From contig JAYPEK010000004.1 in the NCBI GenBank assembly GCA_038125725.1, positions 79,722-143,721 on the forward strand: a stretch of 64,000 nucleotides of DNA. Reading direction: 5' to 3'. The translations under genes and the position numbers were made by a program. Shown piece by piece: positions 1 to 9,493 of the stretch; the stretch's first letter is position 1, and every line of letters begins with the position of its first letter. The notes under the pieces are model-generated. The model was given only the letters and a program-made list of their open reading frames with translations, did not search any database and was not told where the DNA came from. The stretch comes from TMED8 sp038125725. Its GTDB lineage: Bacteria > Pseudomonadota > Alphaproteobacteria > Rhodospirillales > Casp-alpha2.

Positions 1-394
1 GGCGGCGTTCCTTCCAGCCGACGATCAGGTCGAACTCGGGCCCCAGTTTTTCAAGGAACCGAGGTACCTCTTTCGGGTCGTCTTGAAGATCGGCATCCAT
101 GGTAATGATCGTTTCGCCCTTCGCGCGCTGAAGGCCGGCGGCCAGGGCGTCGGCTTTGCCGAAATTCTTCTTGAACCGAATGCCGATCACATTGCCGTTT
201 GCGTCCGCCAGATCGGAAATTTTCTGCCAAGACGAATCGGTGCTGCCGTCATCGATAAACAGGACCTCATAGGGCTTGCGGACATCTTGTTCGAGAACGT
301 CCCGGATTTGCGAGAACAGCAGTTCGATCGTTCCCTCTTCATTGAAGACGGGGACGACAAAACTGATTTCGGGTTGGTAAGCTGTGTCTTTCAT
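1..394 (-). CDS. Family 2 glycosyltransferase, N-terminal part (partial)
   Basis: Reading leftward from ATG at 394, the open frame runs off the window after about 131 codons. It shows a GT-A nucleotide-sugar fold: VVPVFNEE near residues 13-20, LFIDDGSTD near 45-53, and TMDADLQDD near 98-106 as the DxD-type metal site. The RFKKNFGKADAL segment is typical of dolichol-phosphate-mannose-synthase-like and polyprenyl-phosphate sugar transferases, so a lipid-linked sugar donor or acceptor at the membrane is likely. A C-terminal membrane anchor cannot be judged because it lies outside. The gene is divergent from the nitroreductase at 552, with a 157-base gap holding both promoters. Confidence 0.85.
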   Translation of the reverse strand, partial: MKDTAYQPEISFVVPVFNEEGTIELLFSQIRDVLEQDVRKPYEVLFIDDGSTDSSWQKISDLADANGNVIGIRFKKNFGKADALAAGLQRAKGETIITMDADLQDDPKEVPRFLEKLGPEFDLIVGWKERR

Positions 395-551
395 AATGTG
401 CCGACGATGGCTATAAAATGCTTGCTCTCGATAGATTGACGATAGGCCCTGGCTGCGCTGCAAAACCGGTTCAGTTTATTGGCCGGCGACCTTTGATATT
501 TAGCCTATCACTTACTTCATTTTTCATGTTTCGACCAGCGGGGTATCCACA

Positions 552-1322
552 GTGAATTCTCACTCATCGTATCCTGAATTTGATTTTGACCATCAGGCCT
601 CGATTCCATACGACGGCAAATTTTGTCAGCCCGGCACCTTGGTCGATAACCCGAATCCGATGATGCCTTTGCTGGACGCCATTTGGACGCGCAGGACGTC
701 GCGATCCTATAGCGATCAGTGGGTTCCGGATTCTCTTTTTCGCTGGCTGGTCGAGCAATCCATGAATGCGCCGACAGCCTGTAACGAGCAACAATGGAAG
801 ATCGTTCAGATCGACGACAAGGATATCATTCAGGAGCTCTATCAGCGGGGCAGTGCATCATTCCTGCAAAATGCCAACCAATGTTTTCTGGCCTGCTACA
901 ACAAGCGGTCGGACAACCGGGAATGGCTGGATCACATCCAAAGCGGCGCCGCCTTTATCACGACTTTTCAACTCCTTGCCCACACGATGGGGGTTGGCAG
1001 TTGCTGGATCGGGCATCTGCCGAACAAGTCCGAATTACAGAGAATGTTCGATATCCATCCTGTCTACGAACCCGTAGCACTCGTCACCTATGGCTTCTAC
1101 CGCAACAAGCTCAAGACCCTGCCGCGTAAGCATGACGTGAGCCGGATCATCATGAAAAACCGGTTCGTCTCCGATCACCTGGTCTTCGACTTGTCGCGGA
1201 GCACGCTGTTCCGGACCATAGGGCGCTACATCTACTACAAGATTCCCGCAGTATTTCGCCGAAAACTCCGGCATATGACCGTGCCGTACGAAAAAAAGTT
1301 TTACTATGAAACGTTCGACTGA
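552..1322 (+). CDS. Nitroreductase family protein
   Basis: 256 residues with the marks of the FMN-dependent nitroreductase fold: RRTSRSYSDQWV near residues 48-59 (FMN phosphate contact) and NAPTACNEQQWKIV near 73-86. GSCWIGHLP near 155-163 lies where the second FMN loop falls. The C-terminal 50 residues are basic and aromatic and not part of the core family. Such proteins occur in polysaccharide loci without a known substrate; reduction or oxidation of a sugar intermediate is only a guess. It overlaps the next gene by 17 bases and probably starts a three-gene rightward operon. Confidence 0.75.
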   Translation: MNSHSSYPEFDFDHQASIPYDGKFCQPGTLVDNPNPMMPLLDAIWTRRTSRSYSDQWVPDSLFRWLVEQSMNAPTACNEQQWKIVQIDDKDIIQELYQRGSASFLQNANQCFLACYNKRSDNREWLDHIQSGAAFITTFQLLAHTMGVGSCWIGHLPNKSELQRMFDIHPVYEPVALVTYGFYRNKLKTLPRKHDVSRIIMKNRFVSDHLVFDLSRSTLFRTIGRYIYYKIPAVFRRKLRHMTVPYEKKFYYETFD

Positions 1323-2955
1323 GTTTGACGCCGGCGAGAGGGTTCGGCTTTTCGACCTTCAACGGTATCTGTCTTTAATCGACACGCTCTATCCCCGCTT
1401 TATGAACCAGATCGACCGGGATCCGGACTCGCCAACCCATGGTTCGTGCGATCGTCTGTTCTGGATGTGCCGGCAACATGATTTCGATTCAGGGGTCTTG
1501 CAGCAGGCCCCCCTTGCGCTGGCGGGCTTGTGGACGCTGGCTGAAAAAGGCATCGCGCCGGGTGGGCGGTATTTTGATCCCGCCCACCAGGTTTATTGGC
1601 GTGAACTCGCGTTGGGCATTGCACAAAGAACGGCGGGGCTGCTCGAAAAAAATGGGCTGTTGGACGAGTACTACCCCGGTGAGCAATCCCTCCCCGGCAC
1701 GGTTTTCGCGGCATATGCGACGCTAAAATCGGCGGATGTTTTCGGCTTCGATGAGATCGTAAGCCATCCCGGTTTGCGTAAAGCCGCCGAGCGGCTGTCG
1801 GTCCGCCAGGCATCGCCGGCGGCGAACCAGGATACCGCCGCGGCTGCCTTCCTGGCCCTCTATTCCAAACTGAACCATTGGCAGCCCGAACGCTGCCGGG
1901 AAGTCGTCGGCAACTTGCTGGGTGGAATTCCCGGTGCGGCGCCGTTCTCGGAATACGGCGGTGGCGACCTTGGCTATGCGACGGTGTCGCTGAATTACCT
2001 GGCGCATATGCTGGAAGACCAGTCCCATGACGTCCATGCTCACATTTTGGAACTCGCCGGGTTCATCGCAGATTTCGTCTCGCCCAAGGGCGGCCTCGGG
2101 GGCGAGTATGCATCGCGCAGCACCACTTATTTCCTTCCCTATGGCCTGGTGACGGCGGCCCGGCAGTCCGAGGCCTTGGCGGCGGTTCTCGGCCGGCTCG
2201 ATGTTCGGTCCTGTTTCGAGCGGCTCGATGACCGTTATCTCATGCACTACTGCTTTCCGTCCTTGGTTATGGCGGTGGTCTCTCTTGCTTCCGCCACGCT
2301 TCCGTCGACCGAGCCGGCGACGGACGGAATTCCAAGCGAATGGCGGGTTTCGAACCATGCCAATCGAGGATTGCTTTCGATCCGCAATGACCAATCCGCC
2401 GTCTTCATCGGCTTGAACAAGGGGGGCACGTTCCAGGCCGAAACCGGGACGGAGACGTTTATCGACTGTGGATACCGCATTCGGCGGGACGGGCGGGTGT
2501 ATGCCACCTGTGTCGTCGATGAGAATTGTCGGGCGGAGGTCGCCTCAACCCCCGACGGATCGACGGTCGCTGTTACGGCCAATTTCCTGAGCTATCGAAC
2601 CCTTGTCGCGAGCCCACTGAAGACGGTGATCTTGAGGGCGCTCGGGTTCATGGGCCCGCAACTGAACGCATACTTCAAAAAGCGATTAATTCAGTCTCCG
2701 ATCGTCTTGGACAATGTGAAATTGAAACGGGTCATCAAATTTGACGCGCGAGCGAACCAGATGGAGATCGAAGATCGCATCGACGGAATGACGAACAATG
2801 ACCGCCTGGAAGTTTCTCCGCCCGTCTCTCCGCGATTGGTGCCCAGCGCACGGTTTTTCCAGCAAGGCGACGTGGAAGCGTTTGCACGGCATTCATCGGC
2901 CGCGCCGTTTCAAGCTTCTCGGGTCTTGAAACTATCCGATCTCAAAATGCATTAG
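1306..2955 (+). CDS. Heparinase/lyase-like alpha-toroid protein of unknown function
   Basis: 549 residues, no confident family. The first 330 residues look like an all-helical (alpha/alpha) toroid with repeated helix pairs and the motif GGLGGEYASRSTTYFLPYG near 263-281. The C-terminal 200 residues look like a beta-sandwich (WRVSNHANRGLLSIRNDQ onward). That two-part build is shared by heparinase II/III-like and other polysaccharide lyases. There is no obvious signal peptide, so a cytoplasmic role is possible. It overlaps the nitroreductase gene by 17 bases and its stop codon directly abuts the ATG of the next gene, which supports translational coupling. Function is unknown; lyase or hydrolase on a glycan is an inference from fold-like features only. 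Confidence 0.55.
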   Translation: MKRSTEFDAGERVRLFDLQRYLSLIDTLYPRFMNQIDRDPDSPTHGSCDRLFWMCRQHDFDSGVLQQAPLALAGLWTLAEKGIAPGGRYFDPAHQVYWRELALGIAQRTAGLLEKNGLLDEYYPGEQSLPGTVFAAYATLKSADVFGFDEIVSHPGLRKAAERLSVRQASPAANQDTAAAAFLALYSKLNHWQPERCREVVGNLLGGIPGAAPFSEYGGGDLGYATVSLNYLAHMLEDQSHDVHAHILELAGFIADFVSPKGGLGGEYASRSTTYFLPYGLVTAARQSEALAAVLGRLDVRSCFERLDDRYLMHYCFPSLVMAVVSLASATLPSTEPATDGIPSEWRVSNHANRGLLSIRNDQSAVFIGLNKGGTFQAETGTETFIDCGYRIRRDGRVYATCVVDENCRAEVASTPDGSTVAVTANFLSYRTLVASPLKTVILRALGFMGPQLNAYFKKRLIQSPIVLDNVKLKRVIKFDARANQMEIEDRIDGMTNNDRLEVSPPVSPRLVPSARFFQQGDVEAFARHSSAAPFQASRVLKLSDLKMH

Positions 2956-3912
2956 ATGAAAAAGCTCATCTCGATACTGGCGGCAACGGCGATCACCATC
3001 TTTGCCTTGAACCATTATCTGACGCCGCCAGTTCTCGCATCGCTCAGTGCGCTCAAACATAAAATACCGTGGGTACTCATTATCACGTCACTGCTGCTCG
3101 TTGCCCTGACCCAGTTTCTCCGGGCATGGCGGTTCAAGGTTTTGATCGATAGCCAATTGGCGCCGCCGAATTTGAAGCTGTTTCAAATCACCTCGATCCT
3201 GGCCTTGATGAACCTACTTTTGCCTTTCCGGCTGGGCGAGCTGAGTTTCCCAATTCTGATGAAGCGGTTCTATGATTTTGGCCTCGTCCGCGGCATGGGA
3301 ACGCTGCTGCTGGTCAGAATTCTCGACCTGCTGGTTAGCGTATCGCTATTTGCTTTCTGTGCGTGGATGCTGCGCGTCGAAATCGGTCACATGCCCGCCG
3401 ATGTCTTTCTGGCGATCGGTTCGGCCGGCGTTCTGGCCTTTGTTTGTATTCCCTATGTCGGTCCGGCGGCTTGGGCCAGGCTGAACCGGTCGATCGAGCC
3501 GTGGCCAAAATTGTCGAACTTGAACGACCGGCTGTTCCATGCGGCAAACAGCATTGAGAGCAACGGCCATAAAGTGATGGTGCTCGTGCTGACCCTGGCG
3601 ATTTGGGTCTCGCTGTTGACCATCGCCTACGCGGCGGCGAAGGCGATCATGCCGTCCGTCAGCCTGCTGGAAGGCTTTTTTGCCGGCGCGGCCGGCAGCA
3701 TTTCATTCGCCCTTCCCGTCAATGGGTTCGCGGGGATCGGTCTTATGCAGTCGGCTTGGGCTTACGCATTGACGCTCGTTGGCCATGAGTGGTCCGTCGG
3801 CATCGCCGCGGGCATCTTGTGGAATGGTATCCTTTTGACCGGTTCGGGTATCGTGGCGATGATGACCGCGGCATCGGGGTCGAAGGGCGCGGGACGCAAG
3901 CCCGTGCGTTGA
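2956..3912 (+). CDS. Lysylphosphatidylglycerol synthase TM-like (UPF0104/AglD type) membrane protein
   Basis: 318 residues with about eight hydrophobic segments. The LPFRLGELSFPILMKRF block near residues 89-105 is the signature of the lysylphosphatidylglycerol synthase transmembrane family (flippase domain), and GFAGIGLMQSAWAYAL near 257-272 is the usual second conserved block. The aminoacyl-transferase half of MprF is absent, so this is the stand-alone membrane form found in glycan and hopanoid loci, where a lipid or lipid-linked sugar transport role is suspected. Its ATG follows the previous stop codon with no gap. It converges with the polymerase gene at 3950; no clear terminator is seen in the 37-base gap. 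Confidence 0.8.
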   Translation: MKKLISILAATAITIFALNHYLTPPVLASLSALKHKIPWVLIITSLLLVALTQFLRAWRFKVLIDSQLAPPNLKLFQITSILALMNLLLPFRLGELSFPILMKRFYDFGLVRGMGTLLLVRILDLLVSVSLFAFCAWMLRVEIGHMPADVFLAIGSAGVLAFVCIPYVGPAAWARLNRSIEPWPKLSNLNDRLFHAANSIESNGHKVMVLVLTLAIWVSLLTIAYAAAKAIMPSVSLLEGFFAGAAGSISFALPVNGFAGIGLMQSAWAYALTLVGHEWSVGIAAGILWNGILLTGSGIVAMMTAASGSKGAGRKPVR

Positions 3913-3949
3913 GGGCCTGGTCGTATGTCTTGTTGAGCGGACCGTGAGC

Positions 3950-5491
3950 CTAACCGGATGCGTCCGCGCGCGCTCCCTTTTGGAAGCGGTCCATGAGACC
4001 TGCGCCGACGGAGAAATAGACCCACAGGCATAGAGTCAGCAGCGGCAAGGATCCGAGCATCAAGCTTAAATTGGATTCCTGATTGAAGAGTGGCAACAGC
4101 ACCCCCCATCCGGCGACCATGCCGAGGCTGGACGGGGCCTGATGCAGAAAAAAGCGCTCAAGCAGCCCCAGCAGGAATCCCGCGAGGGCCATGCCGCAGA
4201 AAACGCCGAGGACGCCGAAATTGGCATAGAACTCCGTAATCCAAGGCAGGTTGATCGAGATGTTGCGGTCCGAGGGGTCGATGATGTGGTATCGATTGGC
4301 AAACTTGTTGCCGGTTTCCTCGCGTGGTTTGCCTTGCCAGAAGATGCGTGGAATCCAACTGGTGAGGAGCGGCAGATAAGTCTCGCCGGACCAGTACGGC
4401 ACCGTGGACGGCGTTTTGTTGTAAACATAGTTGAATACAACAAGTCCTGCCGTTCTTTGCAGTAGGCCCTGGCTGAGGAAAATACCCTCGGAACTGGAGA
4501 TGTAATATTCTTCTGGTTGTACACCCAGATAAACTTGGCTGAAGACTTTCGCCAACAAACCGATTTTCGAAATCAAGCCGTGATGGGGCTGGTTTTGGTG
4601 ATAGCTAAGTTCAACGCGTTTTTCATACTGCCAGGAGTAGGCGCGGTATCGGTTCATGACCGGATACAAGGACATGGCAATGGCGAGAGTAAGCAGAATG
4701 GCCGCCCACGGGAAACGTTTCCGGATGCATTTATAGAGAATGGCAAGGTATATGATGGCAAGAATGGCTGGCGTCAGAAAGCCCGTGGCCACCATAGACG
4801 CGATCCAAATGGGAATGGCGGAAAGTAGAAAAACCCACCTCACCCATCCGGGCACTGCCTTTTGAAGGGCAAGGACGAATAACAGGCCAAACCCGACATA
4901 GCCTGCCGGAACAACGAACTGCCCGATCGAAGGCAAGGTTCGAAACTGCGGCAGGAATAGGAACATCAAAAACATCACCGACAAAACGCCGGCAAGAACG
5001 GCGGTCTGCCAGGGTTGGGATGCTTGTCTGGGGTCAAAGCGCGGGTCAAAGCGCGCTTTCCAGCTTAAGGCAAGTTGCCATGCGGCGAATTGGAGAAAGA
5101 CACCGGTCAATACGATCAGTTGGGCGGATTCCGAAACCCTTGGGATATAGGCCGTTCTGTGCGTATGGGTATAGAAATTTAAATAGAAATAAATGCCGGC
5201 AAGGTCTTCATGATACATGAAGTGGGCGAGAAACACCGAAAATCCAAAGAAGATGGCGTAAAAACCACCGCTGAGGCCCATCAGCGGAGTCATGTCATGG
5301 TGGTCGGAACCACGCACGAAGTACGCGACACCCGGTGCCAGTGCACACCAAATTGTCAACAGCGCGAGCATGGCGTTTGTCTCGGATAATCTGGGATCCC
5401 GCGTGAAGTAAAGGGCGAGACTCAGGCCGACCGCCAAGACGGCAAATGCTAGTGAATAAACACGAGATGAAATTGAAATCGAGCGGATCAC
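3950..5491 (-). CDS. Wzy-like O-antigen/oligosaccharide repeat-unit polymerase
   Basis: 513 residues with about twelve hydrophobic segments and one long hydrophilic loop, roughly residues 270-410, between segments nine and ten. This is the topology of Wzy-type polymerases, which join undecaprenyl-linked repeat units in the periplasm. The stretch IPRIFWQGKPREE in the big loop followed by NLPWITEFYANFG is typical of the oligosaccharide repeat unit polymerase family. The start is GTG at 5491, without a strong ribosome site. It is the last gene of the leftward block. Its presence argues for a polymerised repeat unit rather than a single-sugar decoration. Confidence 0.75.
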   Translation of the reverse strand: MIRSISISSRVYSLAFAVLAVGLSLALYFTRDPRLSETNAMLALLTIWCALAPGVAYFVRGSDHHDMTPLMGLSGGFYAIFFGFSVFLAHFMYHEDLAGIYFYLNFYTHTHRTAYIPRVSESAQLIVLTGVFLQFAAWQLALSWKARFDPRFDPRQASQPWQTAVLAGVLSVMFLMFLFLPQFRTLPSIGQFVVPAGYVGFGLLFVLALQKAVPGWVRWVFLLSAIPIWIASMVATGFLTPAILAIIYLAILYKCIRKRFPWAAILLTLAIAMSLYPVMNRYRAYSWQYEKRVELSYHQNQPHHGLISKIGLLAKVFSQVYLGVQPEEYYISSSEGIFLSQGLLQRTAGLVVFNYVYNKTPSTVPYWSGETYLPLLTSWIPRIFWQGKPREETGNKFANRYHIIDPSDRNISINLPWITEFYANFGVLGVFCGMALAGFLLGLLERFFLHQAPSSLGMVAGWGVLLPLFNQESNLSLMLGSLPLLTLCLWVYFSVGAGLMDRFQKGARADASG

Positions 5492-5575
5492 GGCGATAGC
5501 GGACTCAGGTTACGCGCGCTTCAACGCCGCGGCGAAGGGGCGGGAGATCGTCAAATTCGACGCGGGCGGCATGGG

Positions 5576-6472
5576 TCAATCACGCGTCCCGGACTGCGGG
5601 TTCAGTTTGACTTTCTTGCTCATGACGCCGACGAATTTCTTGTCGCGGACGAGATGCAGCCCTGTTTCCCTTTTCAGCAACAAGGCAAACTTGTTCTCAA
5701 TCCGTGCGTTCAGGTATTTGATGGTGTTCCAACTGTCGGCGGCGTTGTCATCGCATTGTCTGTGAACGCTGCCCGGTGCGATCAGATCATCGGTAAAGAG
5801 CCAGCCATCTTCAGACAGTCGTGAGAGACAGTAAAAGTGATCCCAGGCAACTTCGGGAAACTCGTGGCCGCCGTCCAGCCAGATCAGATCGAATTCCGGC
5901 AGGTCCTGTTCCAATAGATGTAGCGTATTGATGCGAATCGAATGGATTCGCGGATGGTCGAGCCGCTTTTTGATATGGCGCTCATAGGTCTCAGCGCCCT
6001 GCCAGTGAAAGTAATTGTAGAAGGGATCCTCTGGGCCAAGTTCCACGGTGTGGATATCGGCCTTCGGAAAGAGTGCCGCGAGCAGGTTTGCGACATCACC
6101 GTTTTCGCTGCCGATCTCCAATATGTTGTTTGGCTCGAAGCCGGATACGGCAAGAGCGGCAAAGCATAAGCCATGGATACTATCTTTTTCGGTGGTTTCA
6201 ACGCCGATACTGCGGCAGGCCTCTGAGTAACGTGCGGTGGCGTCGTTGCGAGAAACCTGCAGGGCTTCAAAATAAAAATTATTGAACCGCTTGGCAGCCG
6301 CGTCAGCGCCTCGGGCCCGCAGATTGTAAAAGGGCTTGAGGACCGGCCACAGCAATTGGCGGGTGATCCGACGGCAGATCTTGATGCGAACTGGCCGTTT
6401 CAAAACCCCGTGGGCTGCATTGAGCTTGTCTAGGAACATGGTGAGATAGGGGTTATCTGCCGACAGGGCCAT
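5576..6472 (-). CDS. Class I SAM-dependent methyltransferase
   Basis: 298 residues. The central part is a Rossmann methyltransferase: ILEIGSENGDVANLL near 117-131 is the SAM-binding motif I, HTVELG near 140-145 carries the acidic residue of motif II, and FDLIWLDGGHEFPEVAWDHF near 193-212 resembles the macrocin-O-methyltransferase/TylF-like class (IDGGH). The first 100 residues are helical and specific to this protein. The likely role is O-methylation of a sugar. It sits between the ABC transporter and polymerase genes; the 84-base gap to the polymerase start has a GC-rich, coding-like look. Confidence 0.75.
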   Translation of the reverse strand: MALSADNPYLTMFLDKLNAAHGVLKRPVRIKICRRITRQLLWPVLKPFYNLRARGADAAAKRFNNFYFEALQVSRNDATARYSEACRSIGVETTEKDSIHGLCFAALAVSGFEPNNILEIGSENGDVANLLAALFPKADIHTVELGPEDPFYNYFHWQGAETYERHIKKRLDHPRIHSIRINTLHLLEQDLPEFDLIWLDGGHEFPEVAWDHFYCLSRLSEDGWLFTDDLIAPGSVHRQCDDNAADSWNTIKYLNARIENKFALLLKRETGLHLVRDKKFVGVMSKKVKLNPQSGTRD

Positions 6473-6555
6473 AATCCGAATTCTACCCTAAATGCGGGCA
6501 TTTTTCTGCAATCTGAATTTCGCGGATGAAAGGACAAGTAATTCCAGCGCTGATA

Positions 6556-8358
6556 TTAGTCCAAAGAGCCGCCTTTGACCATTTGGCGGAAGCTGTCATT
6601 CGATTCAATTAAATGATGATAGCTACCGGTTTCCACAATCGCGCCGTCTTCCATGAAGACCAGGAAGTCGCAATTTTGGACGGTCGTCATGCGGTGGGCG
6701 ATGATGATCAACGTTTTTTGTCCGCGAAGCAGATCCAAGGTTTCGGTTATTTTTGCTTCAGTTTCCGCATCCAACGCCGACGTTGCTTCATCGAAGATGA
6801 GCACTTCCGGATGATGATACAGAGCCCTTGCCACGCCGATGCGTTGGCGCTGCCCGCCTGAAAGGCGCACGCCATTTTCGCCCACCATGGTTTCGATGCC
6901 GTCGCTTAGGCCGTTGACGAAATCCTTGAGTTGGGCCGTTGCAAGTGCGTGCTCGATTTGCGCCTCGGAGATATCTTGGTCGGCAACGCCCAATGCGATG
7001 TTCCTGCGCAACGTGTCATCCGTTAGATAAATATCTTGCGACACATAGCCGATGTTCTTTCGCCAACGGCGAACATTGTCGGGTGTAACCGGGGTGTCGT
7101 CAATTGTCAGCGAACCCGCGGACGGCTCCAGCAGCCCCAGCAGGATATTGACCAAGGTGGTTTTGCCGGCGCCTGAACGTCCGACAATCCCAACGGACTG
7201 CCCTTTCTCCACCCTCAGGCTGATGGAAGATAATGATGGCGTTTCGACATCCGGGTAAGCGTAGCCGACATTGCGGAGCGTTATCGCCTCGTTGATCGGC
7301 AAAGGCGGGGCGCCGTCGCCATGAATACGAAAATCCTCGCCGCGGAACTCCATGAAATGTTCGAAGATATTTTCAACGGCGGCCTTGCCGTAACTGATAT
7401 TGTTGACGGCGGATATCGTGCGGTTGACGGAAGGCACCATGCGAAACGCGGCGGCGCCGATCATGCCCAGTGTCGCGATAAGGTCGCTGGCGGGCTCGCC
7501 CGAGCCTGAAATCATGAAAACAGCGCCGACCAACGCGCTTATCAGAACAACCTCGGTCAGATGCCGGGGCGTTTCATGCAGCGTCTGGGTTACGGTTTTC
7601 ACCCGACCATACTTGGCGGCAATGGTTTCAAATTCCCGTTCGAATTCTCTTTCTCGTCCCAGGACGCTGATTTCCTTAACGGCGCCAAGGGCCTGAAGAA
7701 CAGTGCGGACGATGGCTTCGCTGAAGATATTTGCCTGAATGCCGAAGTGTCGCATGATTTTTGGCAGAACCAGCGTAAACAGCAGGAACAACCCACTGAC
7801 CAGCACACCGATGGCGATGGTGATGTCGGGGTTGACGGCCAGCAAAGTGACGAAAATGGCAATCGCCGTCAGAACCTCGATGCAAATCTCGATAAAGGAA
7901 AGGAAAACCGTTTTGAAGACGATCGGTACCGAGTTGTTGATGTTTCTCAACAGCTCGGATCGGTTTTTCTTCAGATGGAATACGAACGGACTCCGAATAT
8001 AGCCGCGCAGGAGCTGTGTCGTCAGTTCGACCTGGCAGGTGTTGGAAAAACTGTTTCGCCAGTAGTCGGCATAAATCAGAAAGATATTCTTGCCGAGGAA
8101 AAAGGCGATCAACGCAAGGGCCAAGGGGACAATCATATTGTCATCGACGCCCACACCGAGCCAGGCCATCGCCTCTGGAATAAAGGGCAGACTGGAGGCT
8201 GATTGGGGATCGATCAGGACCTTGATAAATGGAAATACCGCGGCAATTCCAAGCGCATCAAGAGACGAGCTCACGAAAACCATAAGCGGTAGCAATAGCA
8301 GCTTATATCGCGCGCCCGACTGAACCAGCCGAACGGACTTGATGATCGTATCAAGCAT
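6556..8358 (-). CDS. ABC exporter, PglK/MsbA-like lipid-linked oligosaccharide flippase
   Basis: 600 residues. An N-terminal six-helix exporter domain covers about 15-320. The ATPase domain has Walker A GRSGAGKTT at 393-401, Q-loop near 441, signature LSGGQ at 499-503, Walker B VLIFDEATSALD at 519-530 and the H-loop histidine at 555, all intact, so it should be active as a homodimer. The N-terminus resembles PglK, the flippase of lipid-linked glycans. No Wzx-type flippase is visible in the window, so this is the best candidate for moving the repeat unit across the membrane to the polymerase. Confidence 0.88.
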   Translation of the reverse strand: MLDTIIKSVRLVQSGARYKLLLLPLMVFVSSSLDALGIAAVFPFIKVLIDPQSASSLPFIPEAMAWLGVGVDDNMIVPLALALIAFFLGKNIFLIYADYWRNSFSNTCQVELTTQLLRGYIRSPFVFHLKKNRSELLRNINNSVPIVFKTVFLSFIEICIEVLTAIAIFVTLLAVNPDITIAIGVLVSGLFLLFTLVLPKIMRHFGIQANIFSEAIVRTVLQALGAVKEISVLGREREFEREFETIAAKYGRVKTVTQTLHETPRHLTEVVLISALVGAVFMISGSGEPASDLIATLGMIGAAAFRMVPSVNRTISAVNNISYGKAAVENIFEHFMEFRGEDFRIHGDGAPPLPINEAITLRNVGYAYPDVETPSLSSISLRVEKGQSVGIVGRSGAGKTTLVNILLGLLEPSAGSLTIDDTPVTPDNVRRWRKNIGYVSQDIYLTDDTLRRNIALGVADQDISEAQIEHALATAQLKDFVNGLSDGIETMVGENGVRLSGGQRQRIGVARALYHHPEVLIFDEATSALDAETEAKITETLDLLRGQKTLIIIAHRMTTVQNCDFLVFMEDGAIVETGSYHHLIESNDSFRQMVKGGSLD

Positions 8359-8420
8359 CGGAAGAAAAGAACTCGGTGTGCTTTTTGGTGCTCTTAAGCC
8401 TCAGGCGCTCAACGCCTGGA

Positions 8421-9350
8421 TCAACCAACGTGCAGAACTTTGTTGGGCTGAAGATCAAAGGGGTTGAAGCGGATTGAGCAGAAAATCTGTTTGCGGCCGG
8501 TATTCAGTTCGGCTTCGCCCCGGAGGTGCATGCCGCCGACATTGGCGATCACCAGCGTATTGGCCTTCGCCACGAAAGGAATTTCATTCTGGTTGAGATG
8601 TTCCTTGTAGGCACCTTTCGGGCGGAAGGTCCATTTTCCGTTTCGGGTATGCCAGAAATTCGACGTCGTTTCCTGATACTCGAATAGCATGCGCTTGAGG
8701 CTTAAACGGTGGGACCGGGGCACGAAAGTAAATGGGCCGTCGACCAAACCGACATCGTCCAGAAAGATCCAAAATTTGAACGCTTCGTAGAATGTGTCCG
8801 CATGCATGTCTTTTGCCGGATCGGGTTCGGAAACCGACTCGCCGTGGCGGATTTGCTCATATGCAATGCTTCGAAGATTCAATTTCTTCCCGCATGCCCC
8901 TTCGAGGATATCGAGAAGCCAATCGCAGGTTAGCAAGTTGACCGTCTGTGGGAATTCGTTTGCCTTTGATGCCCGTATTTTCTTGCGAATCCTTTGGGTC
9001 GACCCATCGTTCAACACGTAGGTGTCTTCGTCGGACGGGCTCTCGGATTCGTCAAATAGCCGAGGCAGCCCCACACTTTCGAATTCACCCTTCAATTGGC
9101 GAAAGATGTCATCGGAAAAGGCATTGGGGATAACGACAATGCCATCGCGGATCAGGGTGTCGATATGCGGTTTCGAAAGCTTGCCCGCGTTGACGGTCTT
9201 TGTCCGGAATTGGTAGACAAGCTTTGCCAACAAATAGCGAACCAGCTGCGCGCCGAAATAATTCAACACGATCGAGTCCGCGACCTTCTCTTGCGTGAAG
9301 AACTGCTGAGCAAAGCGGGCAAATGGAAGCTTTTTAATGATCGACTTCAT
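8421..9350 (-). CDS. Phytanoyl-CoA dioxygenase (PhyH) family protein
   Basis: About 309 residues from ATG at 9350; in-frame alternatives are ATG at 9356, 9362 and 9377 and GTG at 9404, none with a strong ribosome site. The HADTFYEAFKFWIFL block holds the HxD iron ligands of Fe(II)/2-oxoglutarate dioxygenases. It is followed by GPFTFVPRSHRLS, and HLRGEAELNTGRKQIFCSIR carries the distal histidine and the arginine that binds 2-oxoglutarate. PhyH-like enzymes hydroxylate small molecules; here a sugar, lipid or amino-acyl group of the glycan is a plausible substrate. It lies between the ABC flippase and a radical SAM gene. Confidence 0.78.
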   Translation of the reverse strand: MKSIIKKLPFARFAQQFFTQEKVADSIVLNYFGAQLVRYLLAKLVYQFRTKTVNAGKLSKPHIDTLIRDGIVVIPNAFSDDIFRQLKGEFESVGLPRLFDESESPSDEDTYVLNDGSTQRIRKKIRASKANEFPQTVNLLTCDWLLDILEGACGKKLNLRSIAYEQIRHGESVSEPDPAKDMHADTFYEAFKFWIFLDDVGLVDGPFTFVPRSHRLSLKRMLFEYQETTSNFWHTRNGKWTFRPKGAYKEHLNQNEIPFVAKANTLVIANVGGMHLRGEAELNTGRKQIFCSIRFNPFDLQPNKVLHVG

Positions 9351-9493
9351 TGGCATTGGCATCAACGGTAAATCCATCCGCGTTTCAGGCACGGGTTCAC
9401 CCACAGATTAGGGAACGCGATATAGGTCCCCAGACCGACAATGCGCACAATGACCTACATCAAGCAGGACAAACCGGGTTTCTGATTGATCCG

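Noticed and set aside
441..509. Inverted repeat GATAGGC/GCCTATC in the divergent gap
   Set aside because: The arms are only 7 bases and 55 bases apart; too weak to claim as an operator.
3913..3949. Terminator between the convergent genes at 3912 and 3950
   Set aside because: Only a loose GCGGAC/GTCCGC pairing with a long loop and no T-run is present.
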